From NCBI GenBank assembly GCA_027574665.1, contig CM050655.1, positions 15,247,170 through 15,311,169 of the forward strand: DNA of 64,000 nt, in the 5' to 3' direction. This document shows positions 1 through 12,600 of this stretch, piece by piece; the first letter of the stretch is position 1; the number at the start of each line of letters is the position of its first letter. The translations under genes and the position numbers were made by a program. This stretch comes from Rhynochetos jubatus (taxonomy: Eukaryota; Chordata; Aves; Eurypygiformes; Rhynochetidae). A model generated the notes under the pieces. It was not told the DNA's origin. It did no database searches and saw nothing but the letters and a program-made list of their open reading frames with translations.

Positions 1-599
1 GACTTGTACTATAATAGTGCCAGCTAACAGACCAATAAATTTTGTTTCTCCAGCATAACATAGAAATAACTTCAAATTTTTGAGGGATACTGAAGTTTTT
101 AAATAGAGGTGGAATCATATGTTGTCAAGTGAGTTTACTAGTTCCTGCTTCCATGTTGTTACATGGCTACTTCAAAAATGTTGGATGTTGCGTATGCTGA
201 AATACTCATTTCTGCTACTTTTAGAAAACGGATCTTCTGATTCTGTGTTCTATGTAGTGTTTTGTGTTCCACAAATACACCACCTCTGGATATAGTTACG
301 TGGTAGAAAACCTGAAGTTGTACCAGGTTTGGAGCAATGTTAGGGTCCTACTGTGCCCTTAATGTCTGCATAGAACTTGTCTGTGAGTGAGAACTGGCTT
401 ACAGACCAAGGCAGAGGATAAGTGGTTTAATACATAGGTTTTAGAAAGCACTGCAGTGTCAGCAATGCATGAAGGATTTTGTGTGCAGTGAATGTAAAAT
501 GCATCTTTAGACTAAAGAGGCAGGCATGGGCAGGTAAGCTGATAGTCTGTGGCAGAGTAGAGCTGCTGCTGAAGCTCCAGGAGGTGGGTACTCCACAGA
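1..599 (+). other. Unique intronic sequence before the LTR
   Basis: No gene or repeat was recognised. Frames of 63 codons (479-670, plus) and 91 codons (427-702, minus) run into the LTR and resemble no protein. Confidence 0.7.
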
Positions 600-731
600 T
601 GGGGTGGGGTGACCCTGGCTGGAGACCAGGTTCCCACCAAAGCCTGTCTATGACTGCTTTCATGAGCTGAGCAGGGGAGAGAAAATATAACAAAAGGCTC
701 ATGAGTAGAGATAAGGACAGAGGATCATAGA

Positions 732-737
732 TTTATT
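732..737 (-). promoter_or_regulatory. LTR polyadenylation signal (AATAAA on the minus strand)
   Basis: The + strand reads TTTATT, so the minus strand carries AATAAA, placed toward the 3' end of the minus-oriented LTR as expected for its R region. Whether it still works is unknown. Being antisense to KCNMA1 it should not affect the host transcript. Confidence 0.45.
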
Positions 738-942
738 AATCAAGTCAGAGTAGAATAATGAGAAATAAAACCAAATCTTAGAACACCTTCTCCCCACCCC
801 TCCTTTCTTCCTGGGCTCAGCTTCACCCCCCATTTCTCTGTCTCCTCCCCTGGGTGGCACAGGAGAATGGGGTTGGGGTCAGTCCATCACACATTCTCTC
901 TGCTGCCCTTTCCACCTTAAGGGAGGATCCTCGCACTTTGCC

Positions 943-1130
943 CCTGCTCCAGCCTGGACTCCTCTCTCCGTGGGTCCACAGTTCCTGCCATGAGCCTGCT
1001 CTAGCATAGGCTTCCCATGAGGTCACAGCCTCCTTTAGGCATCTCCCTGTTCCAGCTTGGGGCCCTCCCCAGGCTGCAGGTGAGTCTTGCTCCACTGTGA
1101 CCTTACATGACCGCAGGGGTATGACTGGCT
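943..1130 (-). repeat. Degenerate tandem repeat of about 50 bp inside the LTR
   Basis: On the + strand, variants of CCTGCTCCAGC(C/T)TGG begin at 943, 995, 1046 and 1086 (the last more diverged). Each is followed by a variant of a CC(A/G)NGGG-type block and a CACAG or TGCAG block. Spacings are about 52, 51 and 40 bp. The repeat is a trait of this LTR family rather than a separate minisatellite. Confidence 0.55.
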
Positions 1131-4100
1131 TTACCATAGTCTGCACCATACCATGGACTGCCAGGGAATCTGTGCTCTGGTGCCTGGAGCACCTCCTCCT
1201 GCTCCTTCTCCACTGATCTGGTGGTCTGCAGAGCTGTTGCTCTTGCATATTCTCACTCTTCTCTCTGTCTGCAATTGCTCTTCCCAGTAGTGTGTGATGT
1301 TTCTGTTTGTGGTGTGGTTTTTTTTTCTCCTCCCCCCATCTTAACTGTGTTACCTAGAGGCACAATGCCTGTTGCTGATGGGCTCAGCCTAGGCCAGTGG
1401 CAGGTCTGTCCTGGAGCTGGCTGGCATCAGCTTTGGCCGTGTGGGAGGCTTCTGGCAGCTTCTCACAGAAGTCATGCCTGTACCCCCAGCTTTTTCACTA
1501 CCAAAGCCTTGCTATGCAAACCCAACACAGCAACCAATGCATTTCCCTGCCTGCAGAATGACTAAAGATGGGAATGGATAGATTGCTGCTGGCACCATCT
1601 GTGATTCACAGCCATTTCATGGCATGCTCGTTGCAATGTGGGAGTATACTCAAGCTGGTGATTTTTTATGTAAAAGGGGCTGCAATATGAGGGCTAATGA
1701 AGAACTTGGAGTCAATTCATCTGTGTAACAACAAATAGCATACATAATTACTAGTTGCATTGGAAGAGAGTGGCTTCTGCCTCATTCTCTGACTAGGTCC
1801 AATTAGGTTATGGACCTTGAATGTTTGTAATTGTCTAGAGCAGAATAAAGGAATTGTGACATTTTACTATTTAGAATATCGGTAGGGGATTTTTAACGGA
1901 AAGCACCCTTCTGGATTTAACCCCATTTCCTTTTGTATACTTTCTTTTCCAATTGGTGAGATTTTAGTGCTTTTTGGCATTTTGGCAGATTTCAGGTGAG
2001 ATGCTCTTTCAAGTCTGGTAGAATGCTGTATTGGTGGTGGCCAACCTGAATCTGTGGTGTCATTTACCATCTTTAGATGCCAGTGGTCCCCAAAACACCT
2101 GATTACCAGATAGGATGATTCACTGTCAGTCAGTTCTCCTTCAGCCTGATATGCAAATTTCTTTCTTCACAGGATTATTAATAATGTAGCTTCGTGTCTC
2201 AAAAAGGGGCCCTCATAATTCAGAAAAAAACCCCCATGCTTATTTTCTCCATTTTTTGTGGTCAGGAAATGAATCAGAGGATGCAAAATATTTGGTGAAT
2301 TCAGTGTCTTTTTGTCAGTGTTGGTGAATTTTATTTGCTTGCTTACTTTGAGGGCTACTCATTCCCTTTGTTTATTCAGTGCTGACCTCTTTCACAAATA
2401 ATCCCACAGTCAAACTGGGACATCAGGGAGATGTTTGGAACTATGAACCCTTTGCACTGATGAGATCTTGTCAGGGGCATTCTTATCCCAGAAGCCCACA
2501 CCTAGTGACACCAAGCCTCCAACTGCTCCTGGCTTATTGATACATGAACCACATGGTTCATAGGATCACATCTGGTCAGTAACTGTCCTGTTCAACTAGC
2601 CAGTGAACCAATAATTTTGCTTAAACCGTCAGTGAGAAATCAGCTAAGGAGTTCTGAGTTCCTGAAGCATGAGTCGTGTGTGAGTGGCCTTTCAATATAG
2701 GTAGGGGAATGGTTTGTAACATCTCTGAATAGTTCAGTGCCTGACAGTGGGTATCAAAATCTAGCTAGTAGTAGTTTCAGGACTAGTATTTAAAATTTCA
2801 GAGTTTTCTATAGTATATGTTTTTAAAATGAATATGTAAGGATTGAACTGATAAGGTACTAAACATTTTGATAGTTGGTGCTGAGTATTAAAGCAAAATG
2901 TCCTTTTTACTCAATATGATATATGCCAGTACAAAAAAGGTGATGAAGCTATACAACCCACACTGAAGCTGGATGATTTTGTATCTGGCAGAGATAATGG
3001 TCTCAACTTTAGTGGGGGACTGCTTCCCCTAGATAGTCATTCAGACAGTTATTTTTGACACAGCTAGCTGAATGGCAGTGTAATTCAGTGAAGCTATTGT
3101 AATTCTAACAAGTCTGTGTGTATTGAAGAATTCAACGTGAAAAATGTGTATCTGTTTTTGATATAAGGTCAAAAGATAACAAAAGCACAAGGTGAGAGCA
3201 ATACTTCAGATGTTAGATGTATTAAAAATGTAATCATCTGAGCTGGCTTTAGTTTTTTCACTTATTGTAAGTACTAACTGCTGTGTTAAAAGTATTTTGT
3301 GGTGCGTTTTCCACAAAACTGTGACCAATGATTTGGATTAAAGATGTCTCTCTCAGAATGTGTAGCTATTCCACTGAGGTGAAAGTTCTATTTAAAACGT
3401 ACTTTGAAAATATTTCAGTATATTTCTCTATGCCACATTTTTACTAATGATCAGTAAGTTGGAAGACAAGCAGTTAATATCCCTCTTTCGTACATGCCAG
3501 TCTATTGAAACCTGCTGCCTGTGGTAAAGAATTAAGAAGTTGGACTGAATTTAATGAAGGCATTTCTTGTTTTTTTGCTGTATTTCCCGTTCTATTGGCA
3601 TATCTCCTTTCCTCAACACAGTATCTCTGGCATTTTTCATATTTATTACCTTGTTTGGGGAAAGTTCAGTCGGGTAAGGTTAATTTTGGTCCCTTTCCTC
3701 TTGTGTGTGGCCCGCATATTGCACAGAGTGTCAGGTCAGGCTTTATTTTTATCCAGCTTTCTGAACTAGTTCACTCATCTTTTCCTGATTTAGCCTTAAA
3801 ATGGCAGTGTTCTCTTCCCACCTTCTCCAAATAGATTTGTGAATATTTAATTGCCTTTGACCTAATATATAGTAGCCCTTTGAGAAGTATGCTACATAAA
3901 TCTAGGCATGTTCTCTAGCCTGCAGTAAAATGAATTTTTTTTTAAAAGAAATACACTTAAACTCCAGTAAGTGAAATTCAGTGCCATGAGGAGCTGAGCC
4001 TTCTGGCCAAGGCAAATACCAGAAAACAAGGTATGTGTGTTTATTTAAACAAAGTAATTCACCAAATTCATCTATAGGCATATAAATGTGACCTCACTAC

Positions 4101-4550
4101 TGAGAGGTTCACCTTTCCTGAAGCAGGAGTATCCATCATAACGATGAACTTTTCATGATGGCAAAGGAGAGGAGTTATACCTACAAGTATTTCTCTGATT
4201 ACCTCTAAAGACCTGATTGGGCAAAAAAGGGTATGAGAAGTAACAAAACCATGCTTAGTGGAAGATCAGACTTTTACTTATTTCTCTGGAGATCTCTATT
4301 CCATTGAAGGAATTAATGAAGTTGGCTTGAGTTAAAAAACTTAGTATCATTGTGGTTGTTAACCTTGCTATTACACATGCAATTGCTAGGCCACTGATAC
4401 CAAGCTGGCCCTTATTTTTCAGCTATATTTGTAGAGGCCAGTGAGAAATCTCATTTTTAATGCTGCAGTAGTTGGTACCTATATTAGTCTGGTAAAATTT
4501 CTTTTCCACATGGTTGGGTAACACAGAAAATTGTTAATGATTTCCCTTTT

Positions 4551-4582
4551 TCTCTTCCTTTATTTATCTCTTCCTTTATTTC
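4551..4582 (+). repeat. Tandem duplication, 16-bp unit, two copies (pyrimidine-rich)
   Basis: TCTCTTCCTTTATTTA at 4551-4566 is followed directly by a copy differing only in its last base. Confidence 0.85.
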
Positions 4583-6541
4583 TCTGATGATGGTAATGTA
4601 GGCACATTATGTGCATAGTGAATTTTAAGCAGTGCCTGCATGTGAAAGATTTTGGAACTGAAACAGTTGGGTACAGGAGCACACATTACTGTTCCCTTGC
4701 AAATGTTCTTGGAATAGCTGTCAAGGACAAAGCATGGCTCCTTCTGGTGTCTGGCTTCTGTGAGGAAGATTTAATTTCAAACATTCAAGAGCATGCTGTT
4801 TCAGTGAACAGTTTGGATTTTTACTGATGGCATTATCATTTGGTATGCATAAGTGGGATGTTTTAAGTGGGATTGCTGTTAAGTTTCCTTGCTGGCTCAT
4901 GACCGGTTGTTGCTAAGAGATGTTCACACGTATTTGCTGTGTGAGGGAGTTCATCTCTGTTATGTAGATTTTGATAGCATGATCCAGAAAATATGAATAT
5001 GCTAATGATTGAGCAGTACAGAGTGTAGAAAAAACCATGAAACCGAAATCCCCAGATTTTTTTTAAAAAATAGATTTTATAATAATTTTGTGTTGTAATT
5101 GCAGCCATCTTCTCAAATGTTTCTTTGATCTTCTGAAGCAGAGCTTTCCAAGCTGGATGAGGTGATGCCACACAAACCAGAAATCAATAATGCATGAAAA
5201 GATGGCACCCAGTATAACTGGGGTTGTGAGCCTTCAGCACTGGTATGAACTGGGCTCTCATGACAAGAGTTCCAGGAGTGGTTCACACCCATGTGTTTCG
5301 GTAGAAATTGTTGAATAGTTGCAGTGATGGTAGGCCTTCTCTTATCTAGGGCACAGTGTTTATCAGTGGTAAAATCCGCCTGAACCCCCACTACTTCAGT
5401 GGATGCTGCCTATTGAACTTCATCTTACTATGTTTCTTATCAGTGGGTAGCAGTCGATATTATTGAACCAGAAAATAACATAAAATATTAAGTATTCCAG
5501 TTTTCCAGTAATTTTTAGTACATACTAAAATAGATAATATTTTATCACGTTCCTCAATTCAAAGGTTAGTTGAAATGGTTTATTTTGATTGGAACTATCC
5601 TTTCTTAAAAAAAAATTAGTTCTGGTAATAATGGTAATTCTTCATAGTGATAATTATGTCATAATGAAAAATGATTTCACTTCTGATTGTTGAGGTATGT
5701 AAATATGTGGTCAGAATGAAAAAGTTGGCTGTCCAACATTGACTTTGTGTGATCTTTGCGTACTCTTTTTTTCTATAATTTTTTTCAGAAACATCAAAAT
5801 AGCTTTTTATTTTTCCTTTTCAGTTAGCAATTCTTTCATTCTGTTTTTATTGATATAAATGCATTCCATTTCAGTAGTCTAGCAAAGTACTATATTTTGT
5901 AAGTTATGTTCATGCAGAGAAATCAACTTTTTGATTGATGAAGCAGTACCCAGTTTCAAGCTTGTAAGAAGTCATCAGAAACTGTATAGATATTGTTCTA
6001 ATTAGGAAAAATTACCTTGGCTGTGTCCTTAATTATTCTCAGGATGTCAGATAATGAACAATTCAATACAGGTGTAAAAATAACTTTACATTTCACTGGT
6101 TTGACTTTCGAAGTACTTAAGGTATATTTCGCTCTGGAAATGTTATGTCAAAAGGGTCACTGAGGAGTGGGTTGATGAACAATATGCAATAACTGCAGAA
6201 GTAACAGGGAAAAGATAATTTGCCTATCTAGGAAAACATTACAGCATGATTTATAAGTTTGGCGGTGTGATGTGTGTTTTTCTTTTCAACATTTAAACGA
6301 TCTCATTCTGGGCTAATTGTGCTGAAATTCCAAAAAGATTTCAAGAAGTTTTCTTGTGAAATTCTGTTAGAGTAGAATAGATCTGGACTGCTAGGCAGAC
6401 AGTACATGGGTCAGTCCTGCATCACTTTGATGTTTCTTGGTAATGGGAATTGTCCAATAATATTTTGACTTTGTTTAGACTAACTGTAAGAGTGATACAG
6501 AAAAACATCTCAAATGCTATTATTTGTTCTCATTGAACAGT

Positions 6542-6563
6542 GACACTTAAATATTTAAGTGTC
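6542..6563. repeat. 22-bp perfect palindrome
   Basis: GACACTTAAAT at 6542-6552 is followed at once by its exact reverse complement ATTTAAGTGTC at 6553-6563. There is no spacer. The flanking bases do not continue the symmetry. Confidence 0.95.
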
Positions 6564-8359
6564 TTAGGTTTAAGTTGTGTTCTGAAAGATGCCTGTATTC
6601 TGCAGCTGAGCTGAATGTTGGACAATATACAGTAGCTGTGGTCTTATATCTAGGGTGGTATAGGTGGCTTGGCTTTTATATGGTCACTTGACAATAAGTG
6701 GAGCAGAGTTGGAACAGGGGAACTGTGGATTTCAGTCCTGCAATCCTGTGGAAATAAACATGACATAGTTACCTAAGGTGATTGTAAGGCAATAGTACAC
6801 TGGGAACAAGGGAGTGTTTCACCTACTCGATTTAATCCTATATATTATAATTTTGTGGAGGGTCTTCCAAATGTCTGCTGTAGTTCTGGCTTAATATTAA
6901 TTTCAAGCCATTTTAAGGACATAGCATAACCTGAACAGTTGCCTTTGTTCCCTGATGTCTTAAGCTTCCTGTGCTAGGTAATTTGTATTCATTAGTGCCT
7001 AAATAAACTGATGTCCATCAGTTATTCAGTTACAAGCACCAGAAATTATGGTTCTTCAAACTCCATTCCTGAGACATGATGTGGTTTATTTGACACATTG
7101 GTAGGCAATACAGAGAACTGGGATTGTTTGGCTCCAGAATCTTGTCAGTAATGTAAGATAGGTGATGAGTAATGAACAGATATTTGAGTGTAGTTCAAGG
7201 CCCAATTCAAATGCTGTCCAAGGCCCTTCAATCTAGATTCCTAGTAGAAAATTCCCAACATTCATCTTCGTGCGTGTAGTAGGTTTTGAATGATCAGTGG
7301 CGTGGATTATTCTGTTAGACTGGATCAGAGAGTAGTGTTCTTGTTTAGTAATGAAGCTTTTCTCAGGTCTACCAACCCAACAGAATGTCCCTGTGAAATA
7401 ATTATCATCAGAAATGCTGTTTTAAAAAAAGTGAACTGTGCATGTGTGTCTTCTCCACCCCTCCCCTGCCAGGGACTAAAGAAAAACCTATTCTGTAAAA
7501 CCCTAACAGTATTTGTTCAATGTTTTAATCTTTCAATGTTTCCCTAAGAAGGGAGAAATAAGAGTCTATCAATGCAGTTCTGTGATGACACGTAGAGTGT
7601 GCAGTATTACCTTTTCTCTAGCAGATTCCTAAGGCTGGAGTCCCTGTATTATTTAGAAAATGACAACCACAAGATGCATTTATTCCCAATCTTAAATTTC
7701 CTCTTACACAGATTAATATTGTTAGGTATTTTTGTTGAGATGTACCAGATATATCTAGGTATGAGAATGACATCTAGAACAGTACAACTGACAATGTCAG
7801 GGACGGCAGTTTAATATAGATGTGATAATTCAAGATAATGCTTTTCCAAGGGCATCTCTGTCTATGCCTAATACTACATTTGGATGCTCAGTAACATTAT
7901 GGTAAAAGACAAATTTATGTCAGTGTGGAAAGGTTTTACATTGGAAGATCCATGGGCCAGCCTTAATTTTTTTTGTGCTTTGAGGTCGCTTGCCATACAT
8001 GCTTGTGCTTGCAGCCATCCTATTACTGTATTTGGTTGCCTATTCTACTTCCCCCCATCTCTGCCTTTTCAGCTATGCTATTAGAAAGAACTGCCCAAAG
8101 CTAGTCCGGCACCGTAACCATCGGTCAGGAGTAAATTGTACACTTCATAACGTACACATGCTGTTGATTGGGTGATGATCTTCCTGAAAGCTAATCTTGA
8201 GTTTCTGTATTTTTTGCCCCTAAATGTTACAGATATCCCCTTTTTAAACTTGTCAAATATGTCCCCTGGGTCAGTATATTACCAAGGCTTCTTGTTTTCC
8301 TTCAGAATGTTTTTTTTCTTGTGTGGTTTTTACTTCCCCCTCCTCCTTTAAACAGATTG

Positions 8360-8414
8360 AAGGCATCGAAAGCAGCTTATGGTATTAGATGCTTTTAAGC
8401 TGCTTTAACGCCTT
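8360..8414 (+). repeat. Two-part hairpin (11-bp plus 5-bp stem)
   Basis: AAAGCAGCTTA (8369-8379) pairs exactly with TAAGCTGCTTT (8396-8406) around a 16-nt loop. Outside a small internal loop (ATCG against AAC) the arms AAGGC (8360-8364) and GCCTT (8410-8414) pair again. The whole is 55 nt, shorter than typical pre-miRNA hairpins. Confidence 0.85.
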
Positions 8415-9086
8415 AGATAATTTTACATTTCTCTTACTTCCCTTGTCCCACAAAATAAAACACTCTCGTGACCCCAAAACCAAGAGCACAGTTTGAAAGT
8501 GAAAAACAAGGGTGCATGCCAATGGATGAAATACCAAGACAAAACCCTTTCAGAGTTTTTTCAGTGTATTATCTTTTTCCTGAAGATCATGTACCTTGGT
8601 CCTGTATTTAATTGGTTTGTATTTTATTGGCTACTTTACATCTCTGAGAAAAATATACTGAGTACCCTGTTATTCGCAAGTAAATACTTCAGTCGATTTT
8701 TAAAGAAAAAGCATAAGGCATCATAAAGCAGCCTTCTTTTTCCACAAAGTTGGTTTTAAAAATAAATCAATTACTGTAATGGTAGTTACATGAAGGAAAT
8801 AAACAAGCATGTACTGAGGAAAAATATTTTGTACTTCCTCAATAGATTATTAAATGTAATCTGTCTTGTTTTTAAAGCTAAAAAAGGGAACTTAAATTAA
8901 GGGAAATTTCAGCTTCAGGATTTGGGCAGTAATCAGACTCTGAATTTCTGCCAATAGTGGAAAACTTCTGTGTGGATCTGTCTATGTAACAGAGTTAGAC
9001 TAAGTGGAAAGGGCAGAAATGAAGAAGGAAGGGCACAAGGTGCGACTGAAATGACATAAACCCCAGAAATTTGTAGTGCTTTGTTT

Positions 9087-9128
9087 GGGGGGGTGGGGGT
9101 AGGGGTGGGGTGTGAAGGGGCAGGGGGG
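9087..9128 (+). repeat. G-rich tract with six G-runs (G-quadruplex candidate)
   Basis: Runs of G lie at 9087-9093, 9095-9099, 9102-9105, 9107-9110, 9117-9120 and 9123-9128, with loops of 1, 2, 1, 6 and 2 nt. This satisfies the classic four-run quadruplex rule several times over, on the non-template strand of the KCNMA1 intron, so it could also form in the nascent RNA. Folding is inferred. Confidence 0.8.
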
Positions 9129-9526
9129 AAGCTCTGTTAAAAAAGAAAATGTAGAACTTCAGACTGCCCTAAGATTTGCTGTATGAACAGCCATTACTGT
9201 GGAACTAAACTTCAGCAAAGACTGACAAGTGACTGCAATTGGGACTATATGAACTTTCCAAGAGTCTTCTGTAGTTTTGCACGGCAGCTAAGAAACAGCA
9301 AGAGCTATTTATAGTGTTCCAAGATCTAGAGATAAAGTTTAGTCCTGCTGAACTGAAGATAGAAATACTACTAGATCAAAATTGTGGCAGCAATTAAGGT
9401 CATATTCTTGCATCAGGTGGAAGAAAGAACAGGTATGTGAGGGAGTAGAGTAGAAATAGCTAATTGTTTAATAGTCTTGAGGTGTCTTTGAGGTTCTCCC
9501 AAAATAAAAGGTGACATGTAAGTCAT

Positions 9527-9551
9527 TGTACATTGTGACATCACATGTACA
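9527..9551. repeat. Near-perfect 25-bp inverted repeat
   Basis: TGTACAT (9527-9533), one unpaired T, GTGA, a CA centre, TCAC and ATGTACA (9545-9551). Eleven base pairs form with one bulge. The core TGACATCA resembles a CRE/AP-1-like site, but no function is shown. Confidence 0.8.
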
Positions 9552-9673
9552 TCCTTACAAAGAAAGCTATTTCCCTGCTGTATTCAAACTTTCATCTGAG
9601 GACTCAGGAGAATTTATGCTTGGTCACCAAAGTTATATTGTCTTTTAGTTCAACTGGGTTAATCTGTTTAGCC

Positions 9674-9690
9674 AAAAAAAAAAAAAAAAA
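9674..9690 (+). repeat. Poly-A run of 17
   Basis: An uninterrupted A run followed by TAAAAG. No gene or retrotransposon body is visible upstream. Confidence 0.85.
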
Positions 9691-12600
9691 TAAAAGTAGT
9701 GTTATCAAGTAAGAATATAGTGTGTTGACTAGTAAGATGCAGAAGTTTAAGGAACATAATTTCAGTCTGTAATGGAATTCAAATTCTTGATGTGTGGTCA
9801 CATGTTCCTTTGTCACTTCCATCTCAAATGAGAAAAGTATGTAAAAAAGCATTATGTACTTTTTAATCTCCATGAATGAGAGAGTTTTCAGGTTTTCTTG
9901 GAGACCTGCAGTGTCGTTCTTAACCAAAGCGTAAACTGACCTGAGCAGTCCTTAGGATTTAAATCATGTTCTGTCTTCTGTGACTGACACTCTAATTAAA
10001 GGTTCCAAAACTAAGGTCAATTCACTGTAGAATTTATAATTTAATCATCAGTAGAAAACAATAGAAGGAGTATTTAGGTGCTGAAAAAGTAAGGTCATCT
10101 GCTTGAGGCAAAAATATAATTCTAACTTTGCCCAGAACACTTTTCAACACTCCTTAGCCTTTGGTTCTCTTGTTTTAGGATTCATGTAAGATTGTTTTAT
10201 GTGGTGTGTTGATGAAATATGTACAGGCTGCCACCTTCAAGTTTTCTTGTTATTCTAGGCAAAAATACTTTTCTAGGATATTGTGCACAGCTGCAAAAAC
10301 TGAGTGTTCTTAATCTCTGACTGCAAAGACTTGTTGTTCCAGTTTGATATTTCCCATGTGTTATAACTCATTAGGTAAATGGAAATGGCTTTGTAATTGA
10401 ATAACAGGAAGTTCTTACTGTCATTTTGTGATATTAGCAATTCCTGTGTTAACACATTACTGGTTTTAGTGGCTTCTGGAAGTTGAGGGTATCATAAAGT
10501 ACAGCAGCCGTACTCATGTTGCGGTGTGAGCTGATGTGTGGCAGTTCAACAACTTTGGTTTGTGTTCTTATTGTGAATGAATAAAAGGCAGTGAGTTAGA
10601 GAATTGCATCAAAAATTTATTAAGGAAGATTAGTGTGCAAAGCCCGCATGATTCAGGGCCAGTAAGTGAATGGTGACATTAGTCACTAAATTCATGAAGT
10701 GCCTTAAACAGACTAGAGATTACTGGAAATTTAGCACACCAATGGCTGCTCTAACTTGAAGGCTCAAACTGCTCCTTCTCTCTTTTTCTCTGATATTGAA
10801 GTCCAAGTTCTGCCACAGTCAAATAAATGGCAGTGGTCAACAGCAAACTAGCACTGAATTGGTTTTGCCTGATCAGAGTGGAAAGCAGCAGCAGTTGTAA
10901 GGTAGCACTTGCACATTCATCTTGATAGTCAGTTTCTGATGTCTTTCGTATGTCTGGCTCCAGGTGAAATTTCCGTCTTTTGCCTGTCTCCTTTACTGTG
11001 AGTTGGTATGCTAGATCCTTAGACAAAACTACTGTGATAATATCTCACTTGTATCTTTTAAACATTGGCACAGTAGCAAATACTAAGCAACGATCTACTG
11101 ATATTATGAAACTTTGCCTTTTATTTCTTAATTGGGACAAGAAAAGAACTGCTGCCATAAATTACTAGATTCCTTGGCTGGTGTTTTACTTTGTCTTCTG
11201 CAGTCATTTTTGACCTGAGACTGTCTGCAGCAACATTTTCCAGTTCTGTGTGTTTTGGCACTTCCAAGGAGTACAGATGGGTTTCTCTGGCACCTGTTGT
11301 TATACATTCTGCCTCAGCAAGACCTGAAAAGACTGATGTAACCTACTTGAAAAAAAAGTGATGAAAAACACAGTCCACCATTATGTCTTAGCTATCCTTT
11401 CATTGCGACCCAAATGTGACTAAGGCCGTGGTACCAGTGTAGCAGTGCCAATGCATGCAAGAGCCTTTCAGGGAGGATGAACTTCTGCATGGTTGTGCAA
11501 ACATACTCTTTAGTATGTAATGGAAAATTTCAAACTTCAGTTATTACCAAGCCCAGATGTTGGTTCAGAGAAAGGGATCTTCTGTCTTGACCCCACAAAG
11601 CTGGTTATTACTTCTCTTTTAAGCATTTCAGTAAAGAATCCACTATTTAATCCTGAGTCGTCTGGAGTGTGCTTTTCACAGGATTAAGGGACAGGAGCTG
11701 CATTGTTCCTCTCTGATCACATCATTTCAGTGCTATAGCTGATATTTTCAGAAATGCATACATCTTGCTGACCCAGTTTGATATAGCATTGTGGAAGAAC
11801 TTCTGATTCTCACAATGATCCAGACTGTAATGACTAATTTACTAGTGTTCTAAGGGTATCTTCTGTCGAGAATTTTCTTTATCTGCTTTTCTCTGTTCTC
11901 CATTTTGCTCACTTTTCCCATGGCAATTACTTGTTATCTGGCAACTTGCTCAGCAACTGCTGACTTGAGAGCCTGTGGTCTCTCTTGTCATTAAAATGAC
12001 ACTAGCAACAAAAACAATTACAAATTTCTGTTTGTAGGATAACTTTTAACTTCAGTTTGCTTATCCACATCTCTGTTTCAAATAAGATCCCACTTCTAGT
12101 GCATTTCCAGCCTAGTTAACCATGTTGGCTTCTCTAAGGTTGAATGTCCTGCAAATACAGGCTTGACTAGGAGAAGTAATGGTTGTCTTAAAGAGCTATT
12201 TATAGTAATTGCAGTGTAATTTCTCAATTTTAGAGCATATGTGGGTTGATTTTCACAGTAACAGTGGACATAAAAATCATCCTGGAGAGAATGAGTTTGT
12301 TGTCCTTCAGCTGCCTTCTATTTCAGAGACATCTGTCACATGCAGGACAGTAAAAATAACCTCGTGGTTAATAGCTGTCTTAAAATAACAGCCAGCAAAG
12401 TATTTAGGAAAAAGGAAATGAGAACTAAAATTATATTTCTGAAAAGTACCACTTAATTACTGATTTACTGTAACTTCTGAAATTATTTCTGCTTGGCTGC
12501 TTAAATTTGCTGTGGGTTAACCTGTGTCTGTTTTAGCCAGAGGCGGTTCATTGAAGACAGTACGTGTGTCAGAGGCATATCTAGCTGTCGGCAGAGAACC

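Larger units (their letters stand above)
600..1529 (-). mobile_element. Decayed solo LTR of an avian endogenous retrovirus, minus orientation
   Basis: This is the only GC-rich block of kilobase size in the window. It resembles an abundant avian LTR family that I recognise from memory. Read on the minus strand it starts TGTGTTGGG (complement of 1521-1529) and ends near 600 in GGGTCACCCCACCCCA, close to the usual TG...CA ends. Landmarks in + coordinates are: the AATAAA polyadenylation signal on the minus strand at 732-737; a pyrimidine-rich stretch around 788-815; degenerate repeats of about 50 bp at 943-1130; and a second family-like stretch around 1345-1529. No gag, pol or env sequence flanks it, so it is a solo LTR. 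I could not find a convincing target-site duplication, which fits an old, diverged insertion. Open frames inside it (141 codons on minus at 823-1248; 114 codons on plus at 1221-1565) are not genes. End points are accurate to about 10 bp at best. Confidence 0.75.

Noticed and set aside
823..1248. Open frame of 141 codons on the minus strand, longest in the window
   Set aside because: It lies wholly inside the LTR repeat, in a region of low AT content where long chance frames are common, and matches no retroviral gene.
1221..1565. Open frame of 114 codons on the plus strand
   Set aside because: It overlaps the antisense strand of the same LTR and continues past its end. It is not a protein gene.
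2400..2620. Possible internal CR1 fragment
   Set aside because: Composition is suggestive, but no CR1 landmark words could be matched with confidence.
5100..5420. Possible decayed DNA transposon or pseudogene (two overlapping minus-strand frames)
   Set aside because: I could find no terminal inverted repeats and no transposase-like motif. Similarity was only an impression.
9604..9690. Poly-A run at 9674 as the tail of a processed pseudogene
   Set aside because: The upstream sequence has no resemblance to a known coding sequence and no target-site duplication was found.
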